Origin: Lolium rigidum
Lineage: Eukaryota; Streptophyta; Magnoliopsida; Poales; Poaceae
Assembly (NCBI RefSeq): GCF_022539505.1
Contig: NC_061514.1
Span: 41,404,869 to 41,468,868 of the forward strand
Direction: 5' to 3'
Length of the DNA: 64,000 nt
How positions within the stretch are numbered: position 1 is the first letter of the stretch; every line of letters starts with the position of its first letter. This document shows, one piece after another, positions 21,924 through 32,700 of this stretch. Under the pieces are notes generated by a model. That model ran no database searches. It was not told the DNA's origin and saw only the letters and a program-made list of their open reading frames with translations. The position numbers and the translations under genes are program-made.

Positions 21924-24240
21924 GTCGGTGTAACAACCCAAAAATTTCAAAACAAACAAAATGAATTTCCCTAGTTCCAAATTTTGGAACCAACAAAAAC
22001 TTTTATTAAAACTAAGATTGATACATATAGATCTGGTTTAAATCTTGTGTTTTGCCATGATGAGTGTTATTATGCTTATGTGCTAAACCCTAAAACCCTA
22101 AAGTGATCAAGTGAAGGTCACCAACCCAATAAAATAAAAGAGAAAGAAATCAAATAAGAAAAACCTTAAACCCTAATCTTCTCCTTAAATCTTTTGGATC
22201 TATTTTGAGAAACCCAAAATAAAATAAAAGACATATGGGAACTTATAACCCTAGTAGGTAAATCTTGAACCCTACCTTTTTTCTTTATACTAAATGGTGG
22301 TGAACCCCACTAAACCCTAAACCTCACCCCTCTCTTCACCACCCTAGTGAAATTATAATAAAAGGAAAATAAATAAGAGAGAGGCATATGTGCCTATGGC
22401 TATTTTTATAAAACTTTACCCTAAGCCTTTCTACTTTGCTTAGAGGTTTGGAAAACTTTCATACACCTTACCTAGTACCTACCAAACCAATTCCAAGTGG
22501 TTTCCAAAGAAAATAAAAAGAAACTAAAAATGCCATAGAGGCATATGTGAGAAAAGTGCAAATTTGTGAATTTGAGAAGATTGACCCTAGGACTTGTTGT
22601 GACTGGATGGATCACCTCCATGTACCATTTCAACACTCAACAACATCAAATGGGCCAAGAACACTCAAATCAAAAATCAAATGCAACATATGCATAGAGG
22701 CGTATGAGACACATAGCCATTTCACCAAACTTTGACCTATGACTCTAAACCTTGACCAAATGATGGGAAACCATCTCTCAACCTAATATAACACTAAATT
22801 GACCCTAACCCATGCCCAAGTAAAGCAAGGTGAACAATTTACAAAAATAATAAAACTTAACACATCACCTCTTATGTGTTATGGCCAATTTTGCAAATCT
22901 TTGATCAAGACCTTTTGAAATGGATTCAATGGTTTGAAAATGTTTCTAAACTAATAAGAACCACTTTAGAGTCAACAAAAGTCAATTCAAATGGAGAGAA
23001 ATCAAATGGTGAGAAAATCCCATTTTCACTCACATACACACTTAGCCAAATTTGCAAATCTTCAACCAAGGCCACCATTGCTTGATCTATTGCTTGTAGA
23101 ATACTTATATATGATAAACAAACACAATTGCATCAAAGAAACAAGAATCAAAGCAAAGGAAATCTCAAAACCATCTCACATGTGATGATGGTCATGTGTG
23201 TGATTTTTAACATGATCCCCTCTTTCCCCCTCTCGGCTTTGACTTTTCTTCAACCAAACTTGGTCAACTATGACCATGTCATCCAAGACCTTGTCAAAGT
23301 GAACAACTTCCATGTTGACCACCATACCTCATGTTGACTAGGTTGACCAGAATAGAGGAGACAAGTGATGACTTTGAAACAAAGAGAAGATGGCCAACTT
23401 TTTGAATTCTTGCAAACCTTCACCAAAATGAGCACCACCACCACCAATCCAATTCAAATATTATATGAATGAGATCCACCAAAGGAATTTCAAAATTTTG
23501 AAAACTTTTCTCTTTCGGCCATTTTCACAAACACCTTGTGGGCAGAGTGAATGTTGAAGCCCATACTGATTTTGGCTTGGACTTGGTCCAACCCTGGCCC
23601 TCCTCAGATGCTCTGGCACCTCCTCTCACCTTTCAACACCAGTGCCACCACTTGCCTGCCCTGGCCTTGGACCATTTTTGACCAGAACATCACCATGCCG
23701 AGCTCTTGTCACCCACCATGCCATCCCTTCCTCCTCTCCCATCCAAGCCACTCCACCATGTCAGCTGCCTTCCCCTGACCCTCCTGAAGCTGCTCCTGCA
23801 AGCCATTGACCAAGATGACGTCGACACCGCCCAGGCCACGCGCGCCCAGACACGCCCAGACACGCCCAGCAGCTCGCCAGGACGCGCACCAGGACGCCTC
23901 TGGACGCGACAGGACGCCGCCATGCCCCGTCGCCTCGCGCCTCCCCTCGCTCTCCCCAGGCACCAATCACGTCGCCACGGTGCCCTCAATCTCCCAGACA
24001 CGCTCACCTGCCCTCGCTCGCCCTGTAGCCGTCGTCACGGACGACGAACTCCCGCCACCGTACTGCCATACTGCGCCGAAGAGGACGACGCGACTACACC
24101 ACCTCTGGCCTCGCCATGAAGCGCGTCAGCATCGCCTTGACGTCGCCAACACCCTGCGCCCCTCGCTTGCCCCTTCGTCGCCTTGGAACGGCGATCTCGC
24201 CGTCGACCCGCCAGCTCTGCCACGGCCACCCCCTCGAACC

Positions 24241-24249
24241 TATAAAAGG
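24241..24249 (+). promoter_or_regulatory. TATA box of the Gypsy C 5' LTR
   Basis: TATAAAAGG is followed by a C-rich leader and is also present in the 3' LTR at 32090-32098. It places the transcription start about 2.3 kb into the LTR, leaving roughly 3.2 kb of LTR-derived leader before the primer binding site. Confidence 0.75.
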
Positions 24250-25119
24250 AGACCCCTCCGCGAAGGATTTCTCACGCCATTCTACTCCTCTCCTCTCCCT
24301 GATCCTCCACCGCTCCTCTCCCAGCCACATCATCGCCGGCAGCCGCCCAATTGCGAGCTGAAGACCCGCAGCACCGCCGCCAAGCAAGCCGTCGATTGCG
24401 GCCACCATCCGAGCCGCCGTCTGCTCCATCTTCTTCCTCTGCCTCGACAACGTCGCTGCAGTCCGTCGCCGTCGATCACCGGAGCCTGGGAGTGCCGCCG
24501 ACCTCCTACCTCCGCCGTGCCCGCCGCTGTTTCTCGCTGAGGACGACGACGACGCTGCTCCGCTCGATCCCCTTCTGATCCAACGGTCGAGGTTAGCCCA
24601 TACCGTTTCGGTGTTATAAGCCACTGACCACTGGGCCCCATGCTGTCAGCAGCCTGTAGAGATACTGGGCTGGTTTCCTCGGTTTCAAATCTTTCGGCCC
24701 AGTAGTTTTCCCGCGCTGGCCCATCTGTATGTTTTCGATTTAAATCTTTTCCATCAAATTACAAACTGGTGTCAACTTCAAAAATAAATAGGGACAAATC
24801 TACTTGGCCATTTTTAGTGAATTTCATATGGTTGGAAAGCTTGTGAAATTATCTATCCAATGCCACTTGATTCAAACCTGGATCTATTATATAATTAAAG
24901 TGGGAAAATAAACAAGACAGAGACTTTTCTGCCTTAGAAAAATTATTAAAAATCAACCATAAATGATTTTGAGTTGATTCCAACTCTCATAATTCACTTT
25001 TCAAATACTCTATTTGATTATGTAAAAATATGATATGGGTACTGTATATGATCATGGGTTAGAATCAAATAATGGCCATGTAGCCATTATTAGTCCATTT
25101 AAATTTTTCCAAATTTAAG

Positions 25120-25830
25120 ATTTTAAATCTATGAGGTGTAGCACCTCATTTAAATCATCTTCTCAAGTTGTATGAAGTAGTGTGATGACCCTGGTTGTTT
25201 GGTCTCATATATGCTCACTTGAGGATATTAATAGGATTTAAATAGCATGAGGTATGGAACCTCATTTAAATCATTTTCTCAAATGATAAGTATGAAGAGG
25301 TTGACTTTGGTCAACCTAGGTCATATATTGTTCATGAGAGAAATTAAATCTTAATAAGATAATGAGAGGAAATTATTTCTCTAAGTAATTACAAGTAACA
25401 CCCTAATTAGTATGAGAGGAAATTATTTTTCCTAAATAAGAAAACAACACATTTACCCACTTAATAGTAATGAGTGATGCTAGTTTACTTGTGTAAATTA
25501 TATGAGGTGTTTCACTTCATTTAAATCTTGTCTCAAGTACTTTCATATGAAGTTTGACCCCTGGTCAAATACTCTCACATGAAATACTTGGAGATTTTAA
25601 ATCATAATAGGCTTTATTAAATGGTATGAGGTATCCCTACCTCATTTAAATCATTTTCTCAAATGATGATGATGAATGGTTGACTTAGGTCAACATAAAT
25701 TCATGTGTGATGGTTTGAGAAATTAAATCTTAAAGAAGATTGAATGAGAGGAAATTATTCCTCAAGAACTATATGGAAACTATCTTTTACATATAAAATG
25801 AGAGGAAATTATTCTTCCTCAAAGCAAGAC
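25120..25830. repeat. Diverged repeat modules with inner palindromes in the Gypsy C LTR
   Basis: Variants of ATGAGGTRT...ACCTCATTTAAATCATTTTCTCAAATGAT recur at about 25130, 25245, 25500 and 25625. They alternate with GGTTGACTTTGGTCAACC-type palindromes and with ATGAGAGGAAATTATT (25360, 25408, 25745, 25798). The same block lies in the 3' LTR at about 32980-33690. Confidence 0.75.
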
Positions 25831-25921
25831 CACCAATGCACCAAATTGTATTAATTGTGTGAATAGAATAGTTTGTGTGAATATATGTGATGTTTGGAAT
25901 AGCCAATAAATTGTTTGGTGA

Positions 25922-26110
25922 TTGTATCCTCGTATTCGTATTTTAGACGCTAGTACCAAGGAGTATCAAGAGGAGGAGGAAGTCTACTTTCAAGGAGAAG
26001 AAGACCACTTTGATCACCTCAACCAAGGCAAGCTATATTATTGCAAGCTAACACCATTGCAAGCTAATATTCTTGCTAAGTGCAAGGCTCTACAAGAGCA
26101 AGGCACCACC
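25922..26110 (+). other. Exon-like open frame inside the Gypsy C 5' LTR
   Basis: Just after a TATTTTAG acceptor-like sequence the frame reads DASTKEYQEEEEVYFQGEED, then HFDHLNQGKLYYCKLTPLQA, then NILAKCKALQEQGTTTF. There is no ATG at the start. The 3' LTR carries the same residues at 33774-33962. It reads more like protein than its AT-rich surroundings, but no family is recognised. Confidence 0.4.
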
Positions 26111-27531
26111 ACTTTTTACTTTATGATTATGACCCTATTTCCCAGCTTTTACTTTACAAGCTTTATTTACTTTTGTTTTATCAAAGTACTTTTTGATTTA
26201 TGATTCACTTGGTTAGTATTAGATTAGCACAAGAGTATCAAAGTTAGCCTAGAGGCAAAGCAAAATACTTAGCACCCCTCATCCTTAGATGCTAGTGCTA
26301 AATTGAAAATGACTACTCTAATTGGGAACTTGTGAAATGAAATGACTTTGAAAACCTTGGAATGGTGAGTCATTCTATTGAAAGATTTTGAAGGTGAATA
26401 TGACTGGTGAATGACTTGGTGAATTTTAACAAAACTGATGGTTGGGTTCGGATGCGATACCATTCCAACTTTGCAAGTACCCCCACAATACCTGATATGG
26501 GTAGGGCTTAACTAAAAGTTTCTGTATCTTAGTATGGGTTCCCTCTAAACAAGCGTCATCGGGGTTATGGCCGGAGGCTGCCTCTACAAAAGTGAAGTGA
26601 TATGAAATGACGTGAAATGAGGTGAATGTCCGGCCCAAGCCTCGTGCGGTTCCCAGGCCGATGGTTTGTCTTCACCGGGAGGCCAAGCTCATGGGGAGAG
26701 GTGCCTATACTAGGGTATGTAAATGAAAGGTTATGGTTGGTAGTCCGCACACGGAGTGTGGTAAATCAGGGCCGCTTAACCCTGACGTATTATTGCAAAT
26801 GTTGTGGCACAAGTGTACGACCTCTGCAGAGTGTAGAACTATTCGAATAGCCGCGTCCACGGTTATGGACGGTTGGAAAGGCCATACTGTTCCGTCATCA
26901 GACCATTTTCAAAATGTGACATGTGAAGGGTGACTTGTGACTTGAACTTGAAAAGGGTGAATGGTGAACTTGACTTGAATCACAACCGAGTTGTGGGAAT
27001 GACACTAATGTTCCCACTTGAGTTAGTTAAGCAAGTGAAGAGGCTTTGATTATGAAAGTGTTTATGAAATAAAATTGGCTTTATGCAAATGAAACTAGAG
27101 CTTAGCATCCCCTTCCCTAGTTGATAATACTTACCTTAGTATTAGTTTGCGAGTACTTTAAAGTACTCATGGCTTTGTCCCTGGCTATTCAAATGGCCAG
27201 ACTATGAAGAGGAGTACCAGAACCCGAAGAAGGACAGCGGGACGTCTACGACAACTAGGATCACTCCCGACGTCAACAGTTGCTCGTGGAATAGATGGAC
27301 TACTACTACGCTACTTCGCTTCCGCTATGTGTTTTGTAATTGATCAATAGATCATCTACTATTGTAATGAGACTGGATCATGTGATCCTTTGTTGTAAGA
27401 CAATTACGATGTTGTAATGAATGATGTTCTGTGATATCAAATCTATTATGTCCCGCAAAAACAATATTCCTGGGATTGCGATGAATGGCATAATAGGCAT
27501 CTGGACTTCAAAAATCCGGGTGTTGACAAGT

Positions 27532-27544
27532 TGGTATCAGAGCC
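27532..27544 (+). promoter_or_regulatory. Primer binding site of Gypsy C (tRNA-iMet type)
   Basis: TGGTATCAGAGCC begins 3 bp after the LTR end and is complementary to the 3' end of initiator methionine tRNA. Confidence 0.9.
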
Positions 27545-27762
27545 ATTGTTTGACCTTAGGAGACCCTAGTTAGAATGGACGTCTGCAAAACTTAGTTTCA
27601 AAAACCAAAGAAGTGAATATTTGTGAAAAACTTATTCTCACTCTTATCCTTGAAATCTTTTTCAAAAATGAGAAATCTATACTTTACTTTTTCTTTGTAG
27701 CACTATCTAAAATTTTGCACACTTGACTACTTCTCTAATTTATTCCTCCTCTTTGTTCACAG

Positions 27763-28238
27763 ATGACGTACCAATGGGAGTCCTATCAGCTCGGTTCCGG
27801 AGGCGACCAAAGGTTCGAAAAGGAGTTGAAGCAACTAGTGGACTATCTAGGACACCCGTATCCCGAGTTCTTCGGAATACCCCTCAAAGCTCAGTTAGGA
27901 GAACCACCTCAGTGGGACGTTTCTACTGATCTACGAAGGAAGCTTGATGCCCCGGTATGGGAAACCATATGGTTTTCCGTAACGGGAAACACTTGGAAGG
28001 AAGGACTAGCCAAAGCTATGCGAGAAGCAATTTCCGTCCGTGTGGACAAAATGAGGACAAGATCAAGAACACTCGTTTCATCTACTACCCAAGACATGAC
28101 TCCATGGGAAGACCGATGACCATGCCCCCACCACAACCCAAGATGAACCCCTATGAAGCACCTCGGGACTTCGAGCAGTACAAAACCCGCAGGGATTTGG
28201 ACAACGCCCTCGCCTCTCGCCAAGCACCTCACCCGTGA
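27763..28238 (+). CDS. Gypsy C ORF1, unknown protein ahead of gag
   Basis: An ATG at 27763 directly follows TTTGTTCACAG, a good splice-acceptor-like sequence. The first 118-codon frame (GHPYPEFFGIPLKAQLGEPP, PVWETIWFSVTGNTWKEGLA) ends at 28119. Near 28033 a one-base shift moves the sense-like sequence to another frame ending at 28238 (CGQNEDKIKNTRFIYYPRHD, PYEAPRDFEQYKTRRDLDNA). Together they would give about 158 residues. No domain is recognised; small extra ORFs before gag occur in some grass Gypsy elements. It is interrupted in this copy if the shift is real. Confidence 0.5.
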
Positions 28239-28513
28239 AGAAGAAGAATCCACCCCGAAGAGTAGTATCACCCCAGCACTTAAGTAGGTGTGAGTTGTAT
28301 CAGGATCCCCCTTGTATCGTAGAGCGATGAATGGTTCTTCAAACCAACGGTGTGTTAGATTTGTAATATGTGATGCTTGGTATGAATGAAAAAGTGTTGT
28401 TGGTTTTTACCCCCGCAACACTACTCAAAATTTCAATTTGTGAACTTTTAAAAATTTAACAAAACAAACCATAGAAATTTCCCTCTTATCTTATCAGCTA
28501 CCTCACTGTTCAG

Positions 28514-29714
28514 ATGGCCCCTCCCACTCATAGCGCAAGTCAAGAGGCCATGATGCAGATGTTGCAAACCATGCTGGAAGATAGAGAAGCAGAAAGAGCT
28601 GAACGCCAAGCCAACATTGCTGCACTGCAACAAATAGCTCAGAACAATCAAGGCCATGGAAACCACGATCACCCTGGATTGAAGCTGAAGAACTTTCAGC
28701 ACACCAACCCTCCGATATTCAACAAGACTGAAGAGCCCCTTGATGCTGATGACTGGCTCCAGACCATGGAGAACAACCTCGAAGTTGCGGGAGTTGAAGC
28801 CGCAGAGAAAGTGCTGTTTGCCACGCACTACTTAGCAGGACCAGCCAGAGCTTGGTGGACCAGCACCCGTGCCATGAATGCAGGACAGATGATGACCTGG
28901 GAAGACTTCAAGCTGAAGTTTAGCAAATATCATGTGCCCCAAGGACTGATCAAGAAGATGAGAGACGAGTTCCGTGAACTCAAGCAAGGAAGGATGTCCG
29001 TGGTGGAATACCGCGACAGGTTTCTCACTCTGTCAAGGTACGCCCCGGATGAGACCGACACCAATGAGAAGAGAAAGGAAAGATTTACGAACGGACTACA
29101 CGACGAAATGCAGATCGTGTTAGTGAACATTCCGTTCGCCGACTTAGAAGCCCTCGTAGACTCAGCCATACGGATGGAAGGAAAGCCGCATCAGTGCCAA
29201 TGAGAACCGCAAGTGCAGAATGATGAACCAGAATGGACCCCACCATACCCAGAAGTACCGCAATAACTCCTCTGGAGTATTCACCCCAAGATACAACAAG
29301 CCCCCTGCCCAGAATTATCGCCCCAACTACACCAACAACAACGGAGGACCCCCGAAGCCCGGAGGCAACAACAACAATAGCCACAACAACAACAACCACC
29401 ACAACAGCAACAACAACAATGGAACCAACAACAACACCAATACTGCCCCAAGGACTGGAAGCAATGCTACCCCCGTCAACCCCAAAGACAAGTCCACCGT
29501 CAACTGCTATGAATGTGGAGTTGTGGGTCACTTCTCCAATGAGTGCCCCAAGAAGCTTGCCAGAATTGCCGCCAATACCGCTGCACCTGCTCAGCAACAG
29601 CGCCGCTTTGCCGGAAGAAGGAACCAGAACAACAACAACGGCCGTCTCTACCACATGACTGCCACTGAAGCTCAGGAAGCACCCCAGACCATGCCAAGTA
29701 TGTCCTCCTGTTAA
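28514..29714 (+). pseudogene. Gypsy C gag: capsid and zinc knuckle, separated by a frameshift
   Basis: An ATG at 28514 follows CTCACTGTTCAG. The first frame (230 codons, to 29203) is a typical Retrotrans_gag capsid: DADDWLQTMENNLEVAGV, AEKVLFATHYLAGPARAWW, EFRELKQGRMSVVEYRDRF. The next frame (29220-29714) carries an Asn-rich linker and the nucleocapsid knuckle CYECGVVGHFSNEC (CX2CX4HX4C). The change of frame is near 29185, directly after AIRMEGK, and is either a recent one-base mutation or a tolerated slip. Gag would form particles that package the RNA. No protease or polymerase follows before the LTR at 29791. Confidence 0.85.
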
Positions 29715-29790
29715 TAAAATGCTCAATCTCTCTTAGGAACCTAACTTTTCTTAAAATCTCGGGACGAGATTTGTTTAAGGGGGAAGGGTT

Positions 29791-32700
29791 TGTAACAACC
29801 CAAAAATTTCAAAACAAACAAAATGAATTTCCCTAGTTCCAAATTTTGGAACCAACAAAAACTTTTATTAAAACTAAGATTGATACATATAGATCTGGTT
29901 TAAATCTTGTGTTTTGCCATGATGAGTGTTATTATGCTTATGTGCTAAACCCTAAAACCCTAAAGTGATCAAGTGAAGGTCACCAACCCAATAAAATAAA
30001 AGAGAAAGAAATCAAATAAGAAAAACCTTAAACCCTAATCTTCTCCTTAAATCTTTTGGATCTATTTTGAGAAACCCAAAATAAAATAAAAGACATATGG
30101 GAACTTATAACCCTAGTAGGTAAATCTTGAACCCTACCTTTTTCTTTATACTAAATGGTGGTGAACCCCACTAAACCCTAAACCTCACCCCTCTCTTCAC
30201 CACCCTAGTGAAATTATAATAAAAGGAAAATAAATAAGAGAGAGGCATATGTGCCTATGGCTATTTTTATAAAACTTTACCCTAAGCCTTTCTACTTTGC
30301 TTAGAGGTTTGGAAAACTTTCATACACCTTACCTAGTACCTACCAAACCAATTCCAAGTGGTTTCCAAAGAAAATAAAAAGAAACTAAAAATGCCATAGA
30401 GGCATATGTGAGAAAAGTGCAAATTTGTGAATTTGAGAAGATTGACCCTAGGACTTGTTGTGAATGGATGGATCACCTCCATGTACCATTTCAACACTCA
30501 ACAACATCAAATGGGCCAAGAACACTCAAATCAAAAATCAAATGCAACATATGCATAGAGGCGTATGAGACACATAGCCATTTCACCAAACTTTGACCTA
30601 TGACTCTAAACCTTGACCAAATGATGGGAAACCATCTCTCAACCTAATATAACACTAAATTGACCCTAACCCATGCCCAAGTAAAGCAAGGTGAACAATT
30701 TACAAAAATAATAAAACTTAACACATCACCTCTTATGTGTTATGGCCAATTTTGCAAATCTTTGATCAAGACCTTTTGAAATGGATTCAATGGTTTGAAA
30801 ATGTTTCTAAACTAATAAGAACCACTTTAGAGTCAACAAAAGTCAATTCAAATGGAGAGAAATCAAATGGTGAGAAAATCCCATTTTCACTCACATACAC
30901 ACTTAGCCAAATTTGCAAATCTTCAACCAAGGCCACCATTGCTTGATCTATTGCTTGTAGAATACTTATATATGATAAACAAACACAATTGCATCAAAGA
31001 AACAAGAATCAAAGCAAAGGAAATCTCAAAACCATCTCACATGTGATGATGGTCATGTGTGTGATTTTTAACATGATCCCCTCTTTCCCCCTCTGGCTTT
31101 GACTTTTCTTCAACCAAACTTGGTCAACTATGACCATGTCATCCAAGACCTTGTCAAAGTGAACAACTTCCATGTTGACCACCATACCTCATGTTGACTA
31201 GGTTGACCAGAATAGAGGAGACAAGTGATGACTTTGAAACAAAGAGAAGATGGCCAACTTTTTGAATTCTTGCAAACCTTCACCAAAATGAGCACCACCA
31301 CCACCAATCCAATTCAAATATTATATGAATGAGATCCACCAAAGGAATTTCAAAATTTTGAAAACTTTTCTCTTTCGGCCATTTTCACAAACACCTTGTG
31401 GGCAGAGTGAATGTTGAAGCCCATACTGATTTTGGCTTGGACTTGGTCCAACCCTGGCCCTCCTCAGATGCTCTGGCACCTCCTCTCACCTTTCAACACC
31501 AGTGCCACCACTTGCCTGCCCTGGCCTTGGACCATTTTTGACCGTAACATCACCATGCCGAGCTCTTGTCACCCACCATGCCATCCCTTCCTCCTCTCCC
31601 ATCCAAGCCACTCCACCATGTCAGCTGCCTTCCCCTGACCCTCCTGAAGCTGCTCCTGCAAGCCATTGACCAAGATGACGTCGACACCGCCCAGGCCACG
31701 CGCGCCCAGACACGCCCAGCAGCTCGCCAGGACGCGCACCAGGACGCCTCTGGACGCGACAGGACGCCGCCATGCCCCGTCGCCTCGCGCCTCCCCTCGC
31801 TCTCCCCAGGCACCAATCACGTCTCCACGGTGCCCTCAATCTCCCAGACACGCTCACCTGCCCTCGCTCGCCCTGTAGCCGTCGTCACGGACGACGAACT
31901 CCCGCCACCGTACTGCCATACTGCGCCGAAGAGGACGACGCGACTACACCACCTCTGGCCTCGCCATGACGCGCGTCAGCACCGGCTTGACGTCGCCAAC
32001 ACCCTGCGCCCCTCGCTCGCCCCTTCGTCGCCTTGGAACGGCGATCTCGCCATCGACCTACCCCGAGCGCCACGGCCACCCCTTGAACCTATAAAAGGAG
32101 ACCCCTCCGCGACTGATTTCTCACGCCAATCTACTCCTCTCCTCTCCCTGATCCTCCACCGCTCCTCTCCCAGCCACATCATCGCCGGCAGCCACCCAAT
32201 TGCGAGCTGAAGACCCGCAGCACCGCCGCCAAGCAAGCCGTCGATTGCGGCCACCATCCGAGCCGCCGTCTGCTCCATCTTCTTCCTCTGCCTCGACAAC
32301 GTCGCTGCAGTCCATCGCCGTCGATCACCGGAGCCTGGGAGTGCCGCCGACCTCCTACCTCCGCCGTGCCCGCCGCTGTTTCTCGCTGAGGACGACGACG
32401 ACGCTGCTCCGCTCGATCCCCTTCTGATCCAACGGTCGAGGTTAGCCCATACCGTTTCGGTGTTATAAGCCACCGACCACTCGGGCCCCATGCTGTCGCA
32501 GCCTCGTAGAGATACTTGGGCTGGTTTCCTCGGTTTCAAATCTTTCGGCCCGAGTAGTTTTCCCGCGCTGGCCCATCTGTATGTTTTCGATTTAAATCTT
32601 TTCCATCAAATTACAAACTGGTGTCAACTTCAAAAATAAATAGGGACAAATCTACTTGGCCATTTTTAGTGAATTTCATATGGTTGGAAAGCTTGTGAAA

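Larger units (their letters stand above)
21929..27528 (+). mobile_element. Gypsy C 5' LTR (5.6 kb)
   Basis: Layout: AT-rich U3 with AAACCCTAA words near 22083-22105; a GC-rich block from about 23550 to 24600 with the TATA box at 24241; an AT-rich zone with repeated modules (25120-25830); an exon-like open frame (25922-26110); and a 3' part ending ATCCGGGTGTTGACA. A 10-bp unit (ACGCCCAGAC) is present once more here than in the 3' LTR, near 23845-23870. Confidence 0.95.

Noticed and set aside
23806..24540. 244-codon plus-strand frame in the Gypsy C LTR
   Set aside because: Arg/Pro/Ser-rich, due to GC-rich composition; its counterpart in the 3' LTR is altered by small indels.
29233..29658. Thr-rich frame over the gag linker
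   Set aside because: Out-of-frame reading of the Asn codon repeats in gag.
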